A stretch of 47,199 nt of DNA from NCBI GenBank assembly GCA_900317305.1, contig ONGG01000039.1:1-47199 (forward strand), given 5' to 3'. The notes below the pieces were generated by a model. That model searched no databases. It worked only from the letters and a program-made list of their open reading frames with translations, and was not told the DNA's origin. Of the stretch, positions 8,767 to 17,912 are shown piece by piece; position 1 is the first letter of the stretch, and the number at the start of each line of letters is the position of its first letter. The position numbers and the translations under genes are program-made. The stretch is from an uncultured Prevotellaceae bacterium (GTDB lineage: Bacteria; Bacteroidota; Bacteroidia; Bacteroidales; Bacteroidaceae).

Positions 8767-9858
8767 CTATTTTCCTTGGCCTTTCTTCAACCCCTTGATG
8801 ACCTGCAACTGCTCGGGCGAGAGCTCTGGAATGTTGTGGTCGCGCTCGTACTGCTGGAGTTCGGAAAGTGTCATGTCACAGAAATGCCCCTCGTTCAGTT
8901 CCTTACTGCGAGCCTTGTACTCGTCTTCATCCATATAACTATGGTCGGTGGTGTAAATGTAGTAGATTTTTATTTCACGGCCCTTGTCAATGTCCCGCTC
9001 CCATTGGTTCATGGTCATCACTTGACGGGTGATGTCAGGGGTCTCATCTCCGTCATCCAACTTAAAGATAGAGACGTATTTGTATTGATAGTTTACTTCC
9101 TGGTCTTTCTTCAACTGTTTCTCCCTACCGTGCACCTCGTCTGCGTACATCTGCACACGTGACGCATCAATCGTCGTACTGCTCAGATTGCCTGAGTGAA
9201 TGACCTGTCCTACCACCTCATTCGTGGGAATCTCAACACGCCAGCTGTTGGGTCCGACACTCACCATTGTGAAGCGATACTCTTCCTGCGCCCTTTTGAG
9301 CTTATGCCATTTCTCAAATGGTTGGTGATAGGAATTCTTTATCCAATATTCCACTTGATTCTCCATGCCTGAGCCATGCCAACCTGGGGCCTTGTTGGCA
9401 AAGGCGCCACGGGATGAGACGAAGCGTATCTTGGCCTTATAGTTGTTCTTGACCTCATAGGCCACTGGCACGATGCCTCCACCGTAGGCTCGGAGCGAGT
9501 CGCCGATGTAGAAAAAGGCGCGGTAGTAGTATTCCGTGTAGAGATAGGGCTTGGGCTTGACGACGACCTCTGCCAGTCCGTAATCCACACTCTCCATCGT
9601 GACACGTCCGTCGGTCAGCGATGCAACGCTGACCAATTGAGGCTTATAAGCCAAGTGTGTCAGGGCCACCTTCGCCGCTCCCTTCACATTGGCCAATGTA
9701 CCATTGATGTCTGTAGTACCTATAAGCACGCCGTCTTCGGTCAATACACTTACCAACGGAATAGCATTGCCATCCGAGTCCAAGACCTGTATCTTCTGCG
9801 CATGTGCGCTGATGGACATCATTAAGGTAACAAAGACCATAGCTATTGTCCTTTTCAT
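8767..9858 (-). CDS. Secreted protein with carboxypeptidase regulatory-like domain
   Basis: This 363-residue protein begins with a clear signal peptide (MKRTIAMVFVTLMMSISAHA). A CarboxypepD_reg-like beta-sandwich follows at about residues 22-100 (KIQVLDSDGNAIPLVSVLTE...GTTDINGTLANVKG), the domain also found at the N-terminus of SusC-like receptors. The rest, about 260 residues, is not a TonB receptor barrel and I do not recognise it. It is rich in charged and aromatic residues and ends in a lysine-rich segment. I chose the start at 9858 because the longer open frame adds 43 residues ahead of an obvious signal peptide. Probably periplasmic or outer-membrane associated; function unknown. Confidence 0.78.
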   Translation of the reverse strand: MKRTIAMVFVTLMMSISAHAQKIQVLDSDGNAIPLVSVLTEDGVLIGTTDINGTLANVKGAAKVALTHLAYKPQLVSVASLTDGRVTMESVDYGLAEVVVKPKPYLYTEYYYRAFFYIGDSLRAYGGGIVPVAYEVKNNYKAKIRFVSSRGAFANKAPGWHGSGMENQVEYWIKNSYHQPFEKWHKLKRAQEEYRFTMVSVGPNSWRVEIPTNEVVGQVIHSGNLSSTTIDASRVQMYADEVHGREKQLKKDQEVNYQYKYVSIFKLDDGDETPDITRQVMTMNQWERDIDKGREIKIYYIYTTDHSYMDEDEYKARSKELNEGHFCDMTLSELQQYERDHNIPELSPEQLQVIKGLKKGQGK

Positions 9859-9976
9859 ACTGATAGATTGATTTTTGGTTTCAAAATGATTGGTAAATTT
9901 TATTTTTATCATCGCTGGTTTCTTGATTGTAGAATGGGCATGTACACAAGAGTGCGTTTCTTGCTGAATCCCGTTG

Positions 9977-10004
9977 CAAATATACATGTTTTTTTTTAAT
10001 GCAA
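9977..10004 (-). promoter_or_regulatory. Promoter of the secreted regulatory-domain protein
   Basis: The minus strand reads TATATTTG at 9977-9984 (TAnnTTTG), with TTG at 10002-10004 about 17 bp upstream. The leader to the chosen ATG at 9858 is about 110 bases. Confidence 0.5.
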
Positions 10005-10077
10005 CGACTTTCTTTCATTTATATGGTAAATCAAAGTCTCTTTATTCCAATTTGCAGCGGATTGTGTGCAAGTGAGG

Positions 10078-10157
10078 TTAATTTGACACAAGAATCACAA
10101 TCTCGCTGTATTGATACCTGAAGGAGGGGCAGCGCAGGCCCAGCTCCTTGTCAATGA
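10078..10157 (-). pseudogene. 3' fragment of an unidentified gene
   Basis: A minus-strand frame ends at TAA (10078-10080) and contains SVIDKELGLRCPSFRYQYSE with ordinary coding character but no start. It runs head-on into the permease fragment on the other strand near 10158-10170. I do not recognise the family. It looks like a broken gene end in a debris region. Confidence 0.35.
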
Positions 10158-10568
10158 CAGAACCCACATATCGGGAAAATAGTCTGGACGCTCTTCTGGA
10201 TGCTCCTACCATATACGTTGGCGAGTGTTTTCTTCGGTTTGACGGTGTCGTGTCTGGTGCGCTACCGTGAGAACGTCATGCTGTTGATGGTTTTCGTATC
10301 TGTGCCACTGCTGTTTATGACTGGTGTGTCGTGGCCGCAGTCCAGCATTCCGGGCTATTGGCAAGGCGTCTCGTGGATTTTCCCCAGCACCTTTGGTGTG
10401 CGCGCCTTTATTCGTGTGAACAGTATGGGTGCCAGTGTCAGCCAGGTCCTCCCTGAGATTCGTATTCTCTGGATTCAGGCTGCCGCCTATCTCGGCATGG
10501 CTTGCCTCGTCTTCCGCTATCAATTCCGGCTAATGAAGAAATATGCAAACGTCAAGACAACATTATAA
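10158..10568 (+). pseudogene. ABC-2 type transporter permease, C-terminal fragment
   Basis: The frame is open from 10158, just after an in-frame TGA at 10155, and encodes about 135 residues typical of the last third of an ABC-2 permease. The hydrophobic segments are LLPYTLASVFFGLTV and MLLMVFVSVPLLFMTGVSW, followed by SIPGYWQGVSWIFPSTFGVRAFI and a last helix with a basic tail (RLMKKYAN). Intact relatives are around 370-400 residues, so the N-terminal two thirds are missing. The 3' end abuts the hydrolase remnant, as in an efflux operon. It is probably not functional. Confidence 0.75.
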
Positions 10569-11209
10569 ACAAGAAAACGAAGATAATCCTGCGAATAGTA
10601 GCAGCGGTAATCATTGCCCTAATGGTCATCGGTGTGGGAGTCTGACTGATTACCGGGCGCTCACCAATGGCCATCATTGTGAAGAGTGCTTTGCACCAGA
10701 TGGACACGGAGTCGTACGACAATGCCATGGCCGACAAGACCGACAAGAGTACAACGAAGATTCCAGCCGACGTGGTCTTTCCTCGTGAGGTTGTTCAATA
10801 TACCATCGGAAACATGCAGGTGTTTAAGGTGCCTGCTGAGAACGACACGAAACCCGTAGTGATCTATCTTCACGGCGGAGCCTACGTCCATAATTTTACA
10901 TCTCAACATTGGAGTGCGATGGCCGAGTGGGCCAAGACCACAGGCTGTGGCATCGTGGCACATGAATTAATCGACAGCCACACCTATACTGACATTATAA
11001 GCAGCGGGTGTACGAACGTCATTGAGGTGGCCAAATTTCGCAACAAGGGATCGTTGGTCGGTAGTTTCGCGAAGCTGTGGTTTGAGTTGGAAAGTAACAG
11101 ACTGAAGAACGAACTGGCAGAGAACGTCATCTATAATTGGAATCCTCCACATATACAGACTGATTTGCCGTTTGATGAACCAAATGAAGATGAAGTATGC
11201 CCATTTTAA
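10562..11209 (+). pseudogene. Alpha/beta-hydrolase N-terminal remnant fused to an unrelated tail
   Basis: The frame starts with a membrane anchor (KTKIILRIVAAVIIALMVIG), is interrupted by TGA at 10643-10645, then reopens at ATG 10667. The next ~98 residues match the start of an esterase/lipase of the HGG class (VVIYLHGGAYVHNF...AEWAKTTGCGIVA). At about 10964 hydrolase similarity stops, before the nucleophile Ser would appear. The last ~80 residues (TNVIEVAKFRNKGSLVG, then LWFELESNRLKNELAE) belong to something else, with a faint resemblance to the C-terminal loop of RecA-fold phage or plasmid helicases. The product lacks a complete hydrolase triad. The gene appears broken by a nonsense mutation and by illegitimate joining. 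Confidence 0.7.
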
Positions 11210-11240
11210 TTGACACATCCACATTTGCGAATCACCATAT

Positions 11241-11292
11241 AAAAAATAATAGGGAAAGAAGAGCTAAATCTTCATTTCCCTATTGTTTTTTG
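11241..11292 (+). terminator. Rho-independent terminator downstream of the hydrolase remnant
   Basis: AATAGGGAAAGAAGA pairs with TCTTCATTTCCCTATT, flanked by an A-run and a T-run, so it may be bidirectional. The core stem is the same as the terminator at 5344-5395. Confidence 0.8.
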
Positions 11293-11362
11293 TTTCTCCA
11301 AAATACCGATTTTCGGGTGTAAATTCGGGTGTGAACCGTGTAATCTACTGAAAATCAGTAAA

Positions 11363-11379
11363 GGTTGTGGAGCTGGCGG
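11363..11379. other. Left attachment site (attL) of the integrative element
   Basis: GGTTGTGGAGCTGGCGG is an exact copy of 31146-31162, which covers the last bases of the tmRNA gene and six bases beyond. A tyrosine integrase gene lies just inside. The two copies bracket about 19.8 kb of AT-rich mobile sequence, as expected for integration into the ssrA 3' end. Which copy lies in the original chromosome side is inferred. Confidence 0.88.
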
Positions 11380-11522
11380 TTGGCTTGCCCGTGTCGGAAA
11401 AACGCTGAAATAATCGGAAACCATCATCAAAATTGGCCTTTTGTCGGTCAAATTTGATGATTTTTGCTTTCACATTTCAATCAATTTTGTTTACATTATT
11501 TATTTTTGGCCATTCTGAAAGT

Positions 11523-11554
11523 GTTGCATGTATGCTTGGCATACACTAATTTTG
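11523..11554 (+). promoter_or_regulatory. Promoter at the left end of the element, reading toward the integrase
   Basis: TTG (11524-11526) and TAATTTTG (11547-11554) are 20 bp apart and fit the -33/-7 pair. Transcription would cross the TGGGGAC repeats and about 500 bases before the integrase ATG. The long leader (11560-12060) has no convincing gene. One stretch before a TAA at about 11760 (FFNLYDENRQNAGQAVELIE) looks protein-like but has no start codon. Confidence 0.55.
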
Positions 11555-11563
11555 CATCAAACC

Positions 11564-11826
11564 TGGGGACGACAATGGGGAAAAAGAAAAGACACCCTTT
11601 CAATAATTGCCACCCAAAATGACAGAGTGAGAGAGTGACTTCGGAATCGTTCTGAGTACACGAGAAAGGTTTTTGGGGACGCTGAAACATTCTTCAACCT
11701 ATATGATGAGAATCGACAAAACGCTGGACAAGCCGTCGAGTTGATTGAATCGAAGGAGTAAAGAATGGCCTGTCTCATCATCAATAATTGGGGACGCAGT
11801 TATGGGGATTGTCCAAACGTGGGGAT
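11564..11826 (+). repeat. TGGGGAC direct repeats inside the left end (candidate integrase arm sites)
   Basis: TGGGGAC occurs at 11564, 11674 and 11789, with TGGGGAT variants at 11803 and 11820. At the other end of the element the same word appears at 31083 and, inverted, around 31050 and 31061. The copy at 11670 (TTTTTGGGGACGCTG) is almost the mirror of the inverted copy near 31059-31070. Repeats of this kind just inside both att cores are typical arm-type sites for tyrosine integrases and excisionases. Confidence 0.55.
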
Positions 11827-12062
11827 ACACATTAAAACCAGACAGATGTGAAGCAGATGTGGGATTGTTTCCAAAAGGAACACCAAAGGTTTTTTCACAA
11901 GATTTCTGCTTTCAATCTGAAAGAATGTACCACCCAACAACTCCTCAGGAAGTGGATAAAAGAAAGCTTTTGTAAATAAAATATCAAACAGCTATACGAT
12001 TCAATAACAAATTGAAAGTATTCCCGATTTGTATGCAAATAACAGTATCACAACATAAAACA

Positions 12063-13541
12063 ATGATTATGAAGAAGAATGTAGACATTAAATTTCGGTT
12101 GAAATTCAGGAAGAAATTCAACCCTGAAACAGGAACGATGGAAAACATCACGAAAAATCTGCTCATCACCATGCGAGTCATGTACAAATCAATGAGAATG
12201 GAGCTGTCAACAGGCTATCACATCGATGCACTCAGATGGGATGAAAGGGCACAAGTTGCCATAGGCCCAAACAGTGATGGGATGTCGGCAGACGAAATCA
12301 ATCTTGGAATCATGCAACTTTCACGCAATGTGAGGGAAGCAGCAGCCATCTATGAAGATCAGGAAATCATTCCGTCAGCGGATGAGTTCAAGAAATGTTT
12401 GGAGAGAATCAAGGAAGGAACCATGGACGTAAAAAAGTTCTTTCCAAAAAGCAAAACATCTTCTATTCCTCCAACCTCCCCAAAAGACGTATCTGAACCA
12501 ACTGCCAAAGTTAGCCCAAAACGCTTGAAGCAACTGCCAAAAGGTGCCCTTAACAAACATTTGCAAATCAAAAAAACTGACAAATCAAGAAAGAATTTGG
12601 GCTTTTGGGCAATCACCCACGAATTTGAACGGCAATGTGGCCGACAGAACAACTGGAGCGAATCAACATACGAGAAATTCCAAACTATGAGAAACCATTT
12701 AAAAGGACTGCGCGAGAATAGGCGCAAACGAGGATTAAAGACCTTCGACATCGACTTTGATTTTTTCGATGAGGAAGGACTGATAAGTTATGTGGAATAT
12801 CTGAGAGAGGAAAAAGGAATGATGAACTCCTCCATCGAAAAGCAACTGTCATTCCTCAGGTGGTTCCTCAGATGGAGCCTTATCAAAGGATTCCATGACA
12901 ACAACACATTCGACACTTTCAGGCCCAAATTGAAAAAGACACAGAAGAAAGTGGTGTACCTGACCCATGAAGAATTGAAGAAGCTACAGAACTACAAGAT
13001 TCCAGAAACCAAACTATACCTATACCGTGTAAGGGACGTGTTCATCTTCTGCTGTTTCACTGGGCTTCGCCATTCCGATGTATATAATCTTAGGCGTTGT
13101 GACATCAAAGAGGACTATATCGAGATTACCACAGTCAAGACCTCGGACAGTCTGAAAATCGAATTGAACGACACCAGCAGGAGGATATTGGAGAAATACA
13201 AGCCATACGTGTTTCCGGATGACAAGGCATTGCCAGTCATCACCAACCAGAAGATGAACCAATATCTCCATGAACTGTGCGAGCTTGCCGGGATCGACGA
13301 GAAGATTCGACAGACCTACTACAAGGGAAATGAAAGGATTGACGTGGTGAAACCCAAATACAAGTTGATTGGAACACACACAGGCCGCAGGACTTTCATC
13401 TGCAACGCGATAGGTATGGGCATTATTCCACAGGTGGTGATGAAATGGACGGGCCACAGCGACTACAAGGCCATGAAGCCTTATATAGACATCGCAGATG
13501 AGATCAAAGCGGAGTCGATGAGGAAATTCAATAGTCTATAG
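12063..13541 (+). CDS. Tyrosine recombinase/integrase of the element
   Basis: This integrase of about 492 residues has the Bacteroidetes layout. A long basic N-terminal arm-binding region comes first (about residues 1-170, including a Lys/Pro-rich linker), then a SAM-like core-binding domain (NNWSESTYEKFQTMRNHL), then the catalytic domain. Active-site residues are visible: Arg in FTGLRHSDVYNL, His-x-x-Arg in THTGRRTF, His in WTGHSDYKAM, and the Tyr nucleophile in KPYIDIADE. It should catalyse integration and excision between the tmRNA att cores. The start is set at ATG 12063 (or 12069); upstream in-frame ATG codons lack a credible ribosome site. An IS element sits directly after its stop. Confidence 0.93.
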   Translation: MIMKKNVDIKFRLKFRKKFNPETGTMENITKNLLITMRVMYKSMRMELSTGYHIDALRWDERAQVAIGPNSDGMSADEINLGIMQLSRNVREAAAIYEDQEIIPSADEFKKCLERIKEGTMDVKKFFPKSKTSSIPPTSPKDVSEPTAKVSPKRLKQLPKGALNKHLQIKKTDKSRKNLGFWAITHEFERQCGRQNNWSESTYEKFQTMRNHLKGLRENRRKRGLKTFDIDFDFFDEEGLISYVEYLREEKGMMNSSIEKQLSFLRWFLRWSLIKGFHDNNTFDTFRPKLKKTQKKVVYLTHEELKKLQNYKIPETKLYLYRVRDVFIFCCFTGLRHSDVYNLRRCDIKEDYIEITTVKTSDSLKIELNDTSRRILEKYKPYVFPDDKALPVITNQKMNQYLHELCELAGIDEKIRQTYYKGNERIDVVKPKYKLIGTHTGRRTFICNAIGMGIIPQVVMKWTGHSDYKAMKPYIDIADEIKAESMRKFNSL

Positions 13542-13591
13542 TGTCTTACGGAATCCCCCCAACTTTCTATAAACAACCTCATTATATCTTT

Positions 13592-14663
13592 AATTTTCGG
13601 CAATAAACCTAAATTTAACGTGAGTTCGATGAATTTAAAATAAAGAAAGCTGTGTTTCTACAGTTCTTTGGACATTGATGCATGGCTTTTTCGGGAAACA
13701 ACAGTATGCAGCCAATGCTCCCAGTATGTTAACAATGAAGTTGTCAAAGCATCTGTGTCTGGAGTGTTCCACCTGTGCGATGTTCTTTAATTCGTCATTG
13801 ACTGTCTCTATGATTGCTCTCTTTCTGAGCAGCAGTTTGTCAGAAACGCTCATCAGCGCACCTTTCATGTTGTTCTTCAACTTCGTGATGAGCTGTATGC
13901 CGTCGACGAAAAGCCTTTCAAAGAGATTCTTGCCGATATATCCCTTGTCCGCGACGAGTTTTCCGTAGATGAACTCCACGAAAGCCTTGTATTCGAGAGG
14001 CTTCCTGTCATCCACGTCTCCCGGCGTTATCATGAAGTTAAGCAGCTCGCCCTTCTCATTGCAGATAAGGTGCAGCTTAAAGCCGAAGAACCAGCCCATG
14101 GAGCATTTGCCCCGTTGGGCAACACCCTTGAAGACCTTGTGTATATGGATTCTCTGGTTCTTGCATACCCTGAGCGGTGTACTGTCAACGAAACTGATGC
14201 CCGTACATTTGCCAAGTAACACCTTCTTGATAAACAATGCCAACGGAATTGCCACATCATGCTCCAACTCAACAAACCGGTTGTATGAGACCACGTGCGG
14301 GAAAAGGTGGCGCATGTTTTTACAGACGGATTCCAGGTAGAAGTGCTTCAGGCAGCGGTAACCGGAGTCGTGGAAAAGTATCATGATAAGCATCACTTCT
14401 GACTTTGACATCGTCGAATCACGGTGCTAATTGCGCTTTCGGGAGCTCTTTAGCGTATATTTAGCCATCATGGCATCAAAAAACTTACAGAAATCATCTG
14501 CAATACAAAATAATTCAGTAACTTTGTCCTCGGTGATCATAGCGATTATTGTTTGTAATACTTTGTAATTCAGCACTATAAAGTTACAACAATTTTCGCT
14601 AATCACCAAATTTTCTTACAATTTTATTTCGTCGAACTCACGTTAAATTTATTGCCGAAAATT
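13592..14663 (-). mobile_element. IS982-family insertion sequence
   Basis: The element is bounded by inverted repeats. The left end reads AATTTTCGGCAATAAA and continues, after a six-base insertion, into TTTAACGTGAGTTCGA. The right end on the minus strand gives the same two blocks without the insertion. It carries one transposase on the minus strand, interrupted by a stop. No target-site duplication is visible outside these ends. It sits between the integrase and the defence block. Confidence 0.8.
13635..14540 (-). pseudogene. IS982-family transposase, interrupted by an in-frame stop
   Basis: From ATG 14540 (MITEDKVTELF) to 13635 there is one frame of about 301 codons, the usual length for IS982 transposases. 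It is broken by a TAG at 14427-14429 between KSSRKRN and HRDSTMSKSEVM. The downstream part alone encodes 258 residues from ATG 14411. It keeps the DDE core: SFVDSTPLRVC, GWFFGFKLHLI, GDVDDRKPLEY, LVADKGYIGK and RAIIETVNDELK. The N-terminal DNA-binding part is cut off, so the copy is probably inactive unless the stop is read through or the short form works with a partner in trans. Confidence 0.85.
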
Positions 14664-14840
14664 GACTGTTATGTATAGTGAAACATTATGCATAGTCCAT
14701 CGAGCAATTTGGTTTTGTACGAAAAAAAGTTCAAAAATTAGAAAATACCAGAGCACAGAGAACCAAGTTCACTCGTTCAATCACAAAAGAAAGACTTATA
14801 AAGGTTACGGAAGATATCAAGTCACCTTTATAATCGACTA

Positions 14841-16942
14841 CTATTCACTTTGTCCAGATGTTATTCCATCATAGAAGTATTCGAAAATATAACTCTCAAA
14901 TCTATCAAGTTTCAATAAAATTTTCATACGATTACAGCCTATCTGTTGAAATTGTGCAATCACTGTTTTCAAATTAAGTTCAGTGTCTTCAAAGTTCATT
15001 ATGCCACTGTCCTGAATCTTTCTTGAAATCATTCGAGGTAAACCATATTCTTCCAAAGTATATACGACAGTAGGGAGAAAAGCACTTGCTAATCTGTTCT
15101 TAAATGAGGAAATATCATATCCTCTTTTTAAAATTGCTTTTTGAAGCATATTCAAATCACCAACAAGCGATGACAGGTTAAACGTAACATTTCTTTCTAG
15201 CTTAAAGAACATGTCTATTCCAATATTATACTGTTCCAACTCGGCAAGCATATCTGGAATAGTAGAAGTCCAATTTTTTGTCAAGACTTTGACAAATGCA
15301 ATGTAGTCTCGATAAGATGTTTCCCAACTACCAGGTTGGAGCAGAAGTATCTTCAATAAAGCTCCATCCCAATAATCTGGGTTTTGATTATTTAACCATT
15401 GTATTTCACTCCAACCTTCAGGATTATTATGAAGTTTTCCTGCTATTGTACGAATCATTTCAGCATCTTGTGATTGAATAACAGAATCTTTTTTATATTC
15501 ATGATACACTTCACCCATTATGGCTTCCATTTCCCGATCATATTCACTAATTTTTGCAACCTGATCACGAGTTAAAACTTTGCTACACTTTTCTTTATCG
15601 AGTGTACCCAATATCTCATCTGGGAAAGGGATATTAAGTTGTGTTTCTGTATCAACTGGAGGTTTTGCTAAAACATAAATATGACCAATAAAATAGCGGA
15701 ACATTCTGCCTGCACGACCTAAAAGATTTTTATAGGAAAAATTATTGAATCTCAAACCCCGACCTGTTGTTGCCCATACTATTACATTCTCTGCAGAAGT
15801 GTTTACACCTTCTATAATCGATGATGTAGATATCAACTTATCAATTCCTTCTTTCTCTTCTTCAAACAACTTGACCTGAATTTGGCTTAGCGATCTATGT
15901 AGCTGCCCATTATGAATCCCTATACCTCTCTTGGTTAGTAAGGTTAAATACCAACTATAGTCGTAGTTCCTCCCTAACCAGTCGGAAAAAGATTTGAGCA
16001 AATCACTATCATTCTCGCATGTGTTAGCTAAGAGCAAGTCTGAAACCTTGTTAATGTTAGAATAGGAACCTGCATAAATTAGCGTTTTACCTTTAATCAC
16101 TTTTGTAAGCTCCAAGAATTTTTCTCCTTTCTTGACATTATCGTTCAGAATTTCAGGATAATAATCATTTATAGTGAGATAGACTGTGTTGAAATCTAAT
16201 TTCATAAACTCCATGTCACAAGTGAAAGGATTATTCTCTATCTTACTTATATTAGGAGCCAGGTAATATCTCTGCTTCGCTTTCTCGCCTATCTTGATAA
16301 TGGCCTTGATGAGATTTGCTGCACGCTCCTTTTCAAAAGCCTTACTAGATTTATAAAATTCATCTACTATTAAAATATCTATACTTCAAGTAAATCAATA
16401 TAATGTAAAGCTCTCTCCTGAGGAAAAATAAAAATATTCTTTTCTCTCAGATCTTCATCTGTTGTCGTTATGATATTGTATTCATTAGCAAACTTCTTGT
16501 AAATTCGCCTTCTCGTTTCATCTGCAAGAGCAATTGTTGGCACAATTATCATTACGTTAGCAGGTTGTTTGATACGGATAAATGCATCAACAACAAAACT
16601 CTTTCCAAAGCTAGTAGGGGCACTAACTGCAATATTCTTCCCTTCAAGTAAAGCTGAAAGTAAGCGATATTGCTCTCTATGTAATGGTTTGTCCTCATCC
16701 AATCCAACATCCACCTTAAAGAGGTTATAGGCAAAAGCATCGTTCCAATTGGTTGTAGTCTCATCCATATAAGGATAAAGACCTAATTCCCGTATTAATG
16801 CATTAACTAATGGTGTGTATTTAATATTATGGATAGACATGTAACTAAGGAGTTTAATTAAAAGGTTACGTGCATCAGACTCCTTTCCTTGTTGTAGCGT
16901 CGCATTGATTTCGCTACATTTTTCAAATACGAGATCATCCAT
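14841..16942 (-). pseudogene. hamB: HamB-like SF2 helicase of a Hachiman system, split by a frameshift
   Basis: Two minus-strand frames together encode a helicase of about 700 residues. The first (16942-16379) has the Walker A motif in SAPTSFGKSF and IIVPTIALADETRRR, then stops at TAG 16379. Shifted by one base, the second frame reads DILIVDEFYK (Walker B) and continues through TSSIIEGVNTSAENVIVW and NLLGRAGRMFR (motifs V and VI) to 14841. A single-base deletion near 16380 explains everything. Its ATG overlaps the hamA stop (TAATG), so the two are translationally coupled. In Hachiman, HamB is the helicase that senses abnormal DNA and restrains HamA. Here it would be truncated after motif Ia, unless the shift is a sequencing error or programmed frameshifting. 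Confidence 0.85.
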
Positions 16943-17880
16943 TATCTATAGTTATTGGCACGATTTATAAACTTGTCGACTATCTGCGTCTTATTTGGAA
17001 CTGGAATCAAAATAAGATGAAATGAAACTTCCGAATAAAGGTAGATGTCCTTACTACATTGTTCTATCTGCTTTGCAAAATATGCAGTAGCTCTATCTGC
17101 ATACTTTTCTTTTATGGTGACCAAATATTCATCTGACAACCCTGTAGCACTAGCAGTAATCTTACACTCATGAAGCAGAAGTATTGGAATATGTAGATGA
17201 GGTTTTATCTTATCTATAGAAGTGTCTCTTTCAAGAAGCATTTTAATTGCCGAAATAGTCGTTTCTTGTAAACCAAGATTGTCAATATCTTTCAATCCTA
17301 CAACAATAGCGTTTTCCTTCTTAATCTTATCTGATGTTAATGTGTCGTGTACAGATGCGACAATCTTATCAAGTCTAGTGTTTTCTAAGGTGTTATAGAA
17401 TTTGGCCTCACCTAACCAAAATGAAAAACTCCCATCTTCTTCTACCACCACATGAACGCTATCTGCACCTTTGGCAAAGTCATTTACATTTTGTTTATAA
17501 AAAATCTTAGGGACTACGGGTAGAGCACCATAGAAATTTCTCATTATAGCATATAATAAAATCTCTGCTATCTCACCTCCAGAAACATCACTATCGGTTA
17601 TCCTAAGATTGCGAGCAGCCTTAGCCAATAAAGAAGATGGTCTTTTCCCAAGAGCAGTTCGCTCTTCCGCATTGAGCGCTGTTTCAGCAATATTGTCCCA
17701 TATATACTCCATAAATGAATCTGTCATCCACTTTCCATCTTCGAAGTCATTAACCATAAAGGCACAATGCTTTTTTTCTACAGGAGTCAAATTCTTATCC
17801 AAAGTAATATCTCGAAACGGACAATCTACAATTATATGGAACGGAAGATATTGTTCTTTTATCATATTGTTTGTTTTCAA
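16942..17880 (-). CDS. hamA: HamA-like DUF1837 nuclease of a Hachiman system
   Basis: This 312-residue protein has the HamA/DUF1837 C-terminal domain. Diagnostic features are GGEIAEILLYAIM, VPKIFYKQNVND, the AKGADSVHV segment carrying the first acidic residue, and FWLGEAKFY with the E-x-K pair of a PD-(D/E)xK-type nuclease. In Hachiman defence HamA is a non-specific nuclease released by HamB when phage or damaged DNA is sensed, causing abortive infection. No membrane segment or signal is present, so it acts in the cytoplasm. It lies 32 bp downstream of the AlbA-DUF2971 gene on the same strand and overlaps the helicase start. Assignment rests on motif layout plus the adjacent helicase. Confidence 0.87.
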   Translation of the reverse strand: MKTNNMIKEQYLPFHIIVDCPFRDITLDKNLTPVEKKHCAFMVNDFEDGKWMTDSFMEYIWDNIAETALNAEERTALGKRPSSLLAKAARNLRITDSDVSGGEIAEILLYAIMRNFYGALPVVPKIFYKQNVNDFAKGADSVHVVVEEDGSFSFWLGEAKFYNTLENTRLDKIVASVHDTLTSDKIKKENAIVVGLKDIDNLGLQETTISAIKMLLERDTSIDKIKPHLHIPILLLHECKITASATGLSDEYLVTIKEKYADRATAYFAKQIEQCSKDIYLYSEVSFHLILIPVPNKTQIVDKFINRANNYR

Positions 17881-17912
17881 TGTTTGCTATTACTCGTGGA
17901 GGAGTTTATGAC

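Noticed and set aside
11745-11975. A 76-codon plus-strand frame before the integrase
   Set aside because: It overlaps the TGGGGAC repeat region, has no family features and an atypical composition.
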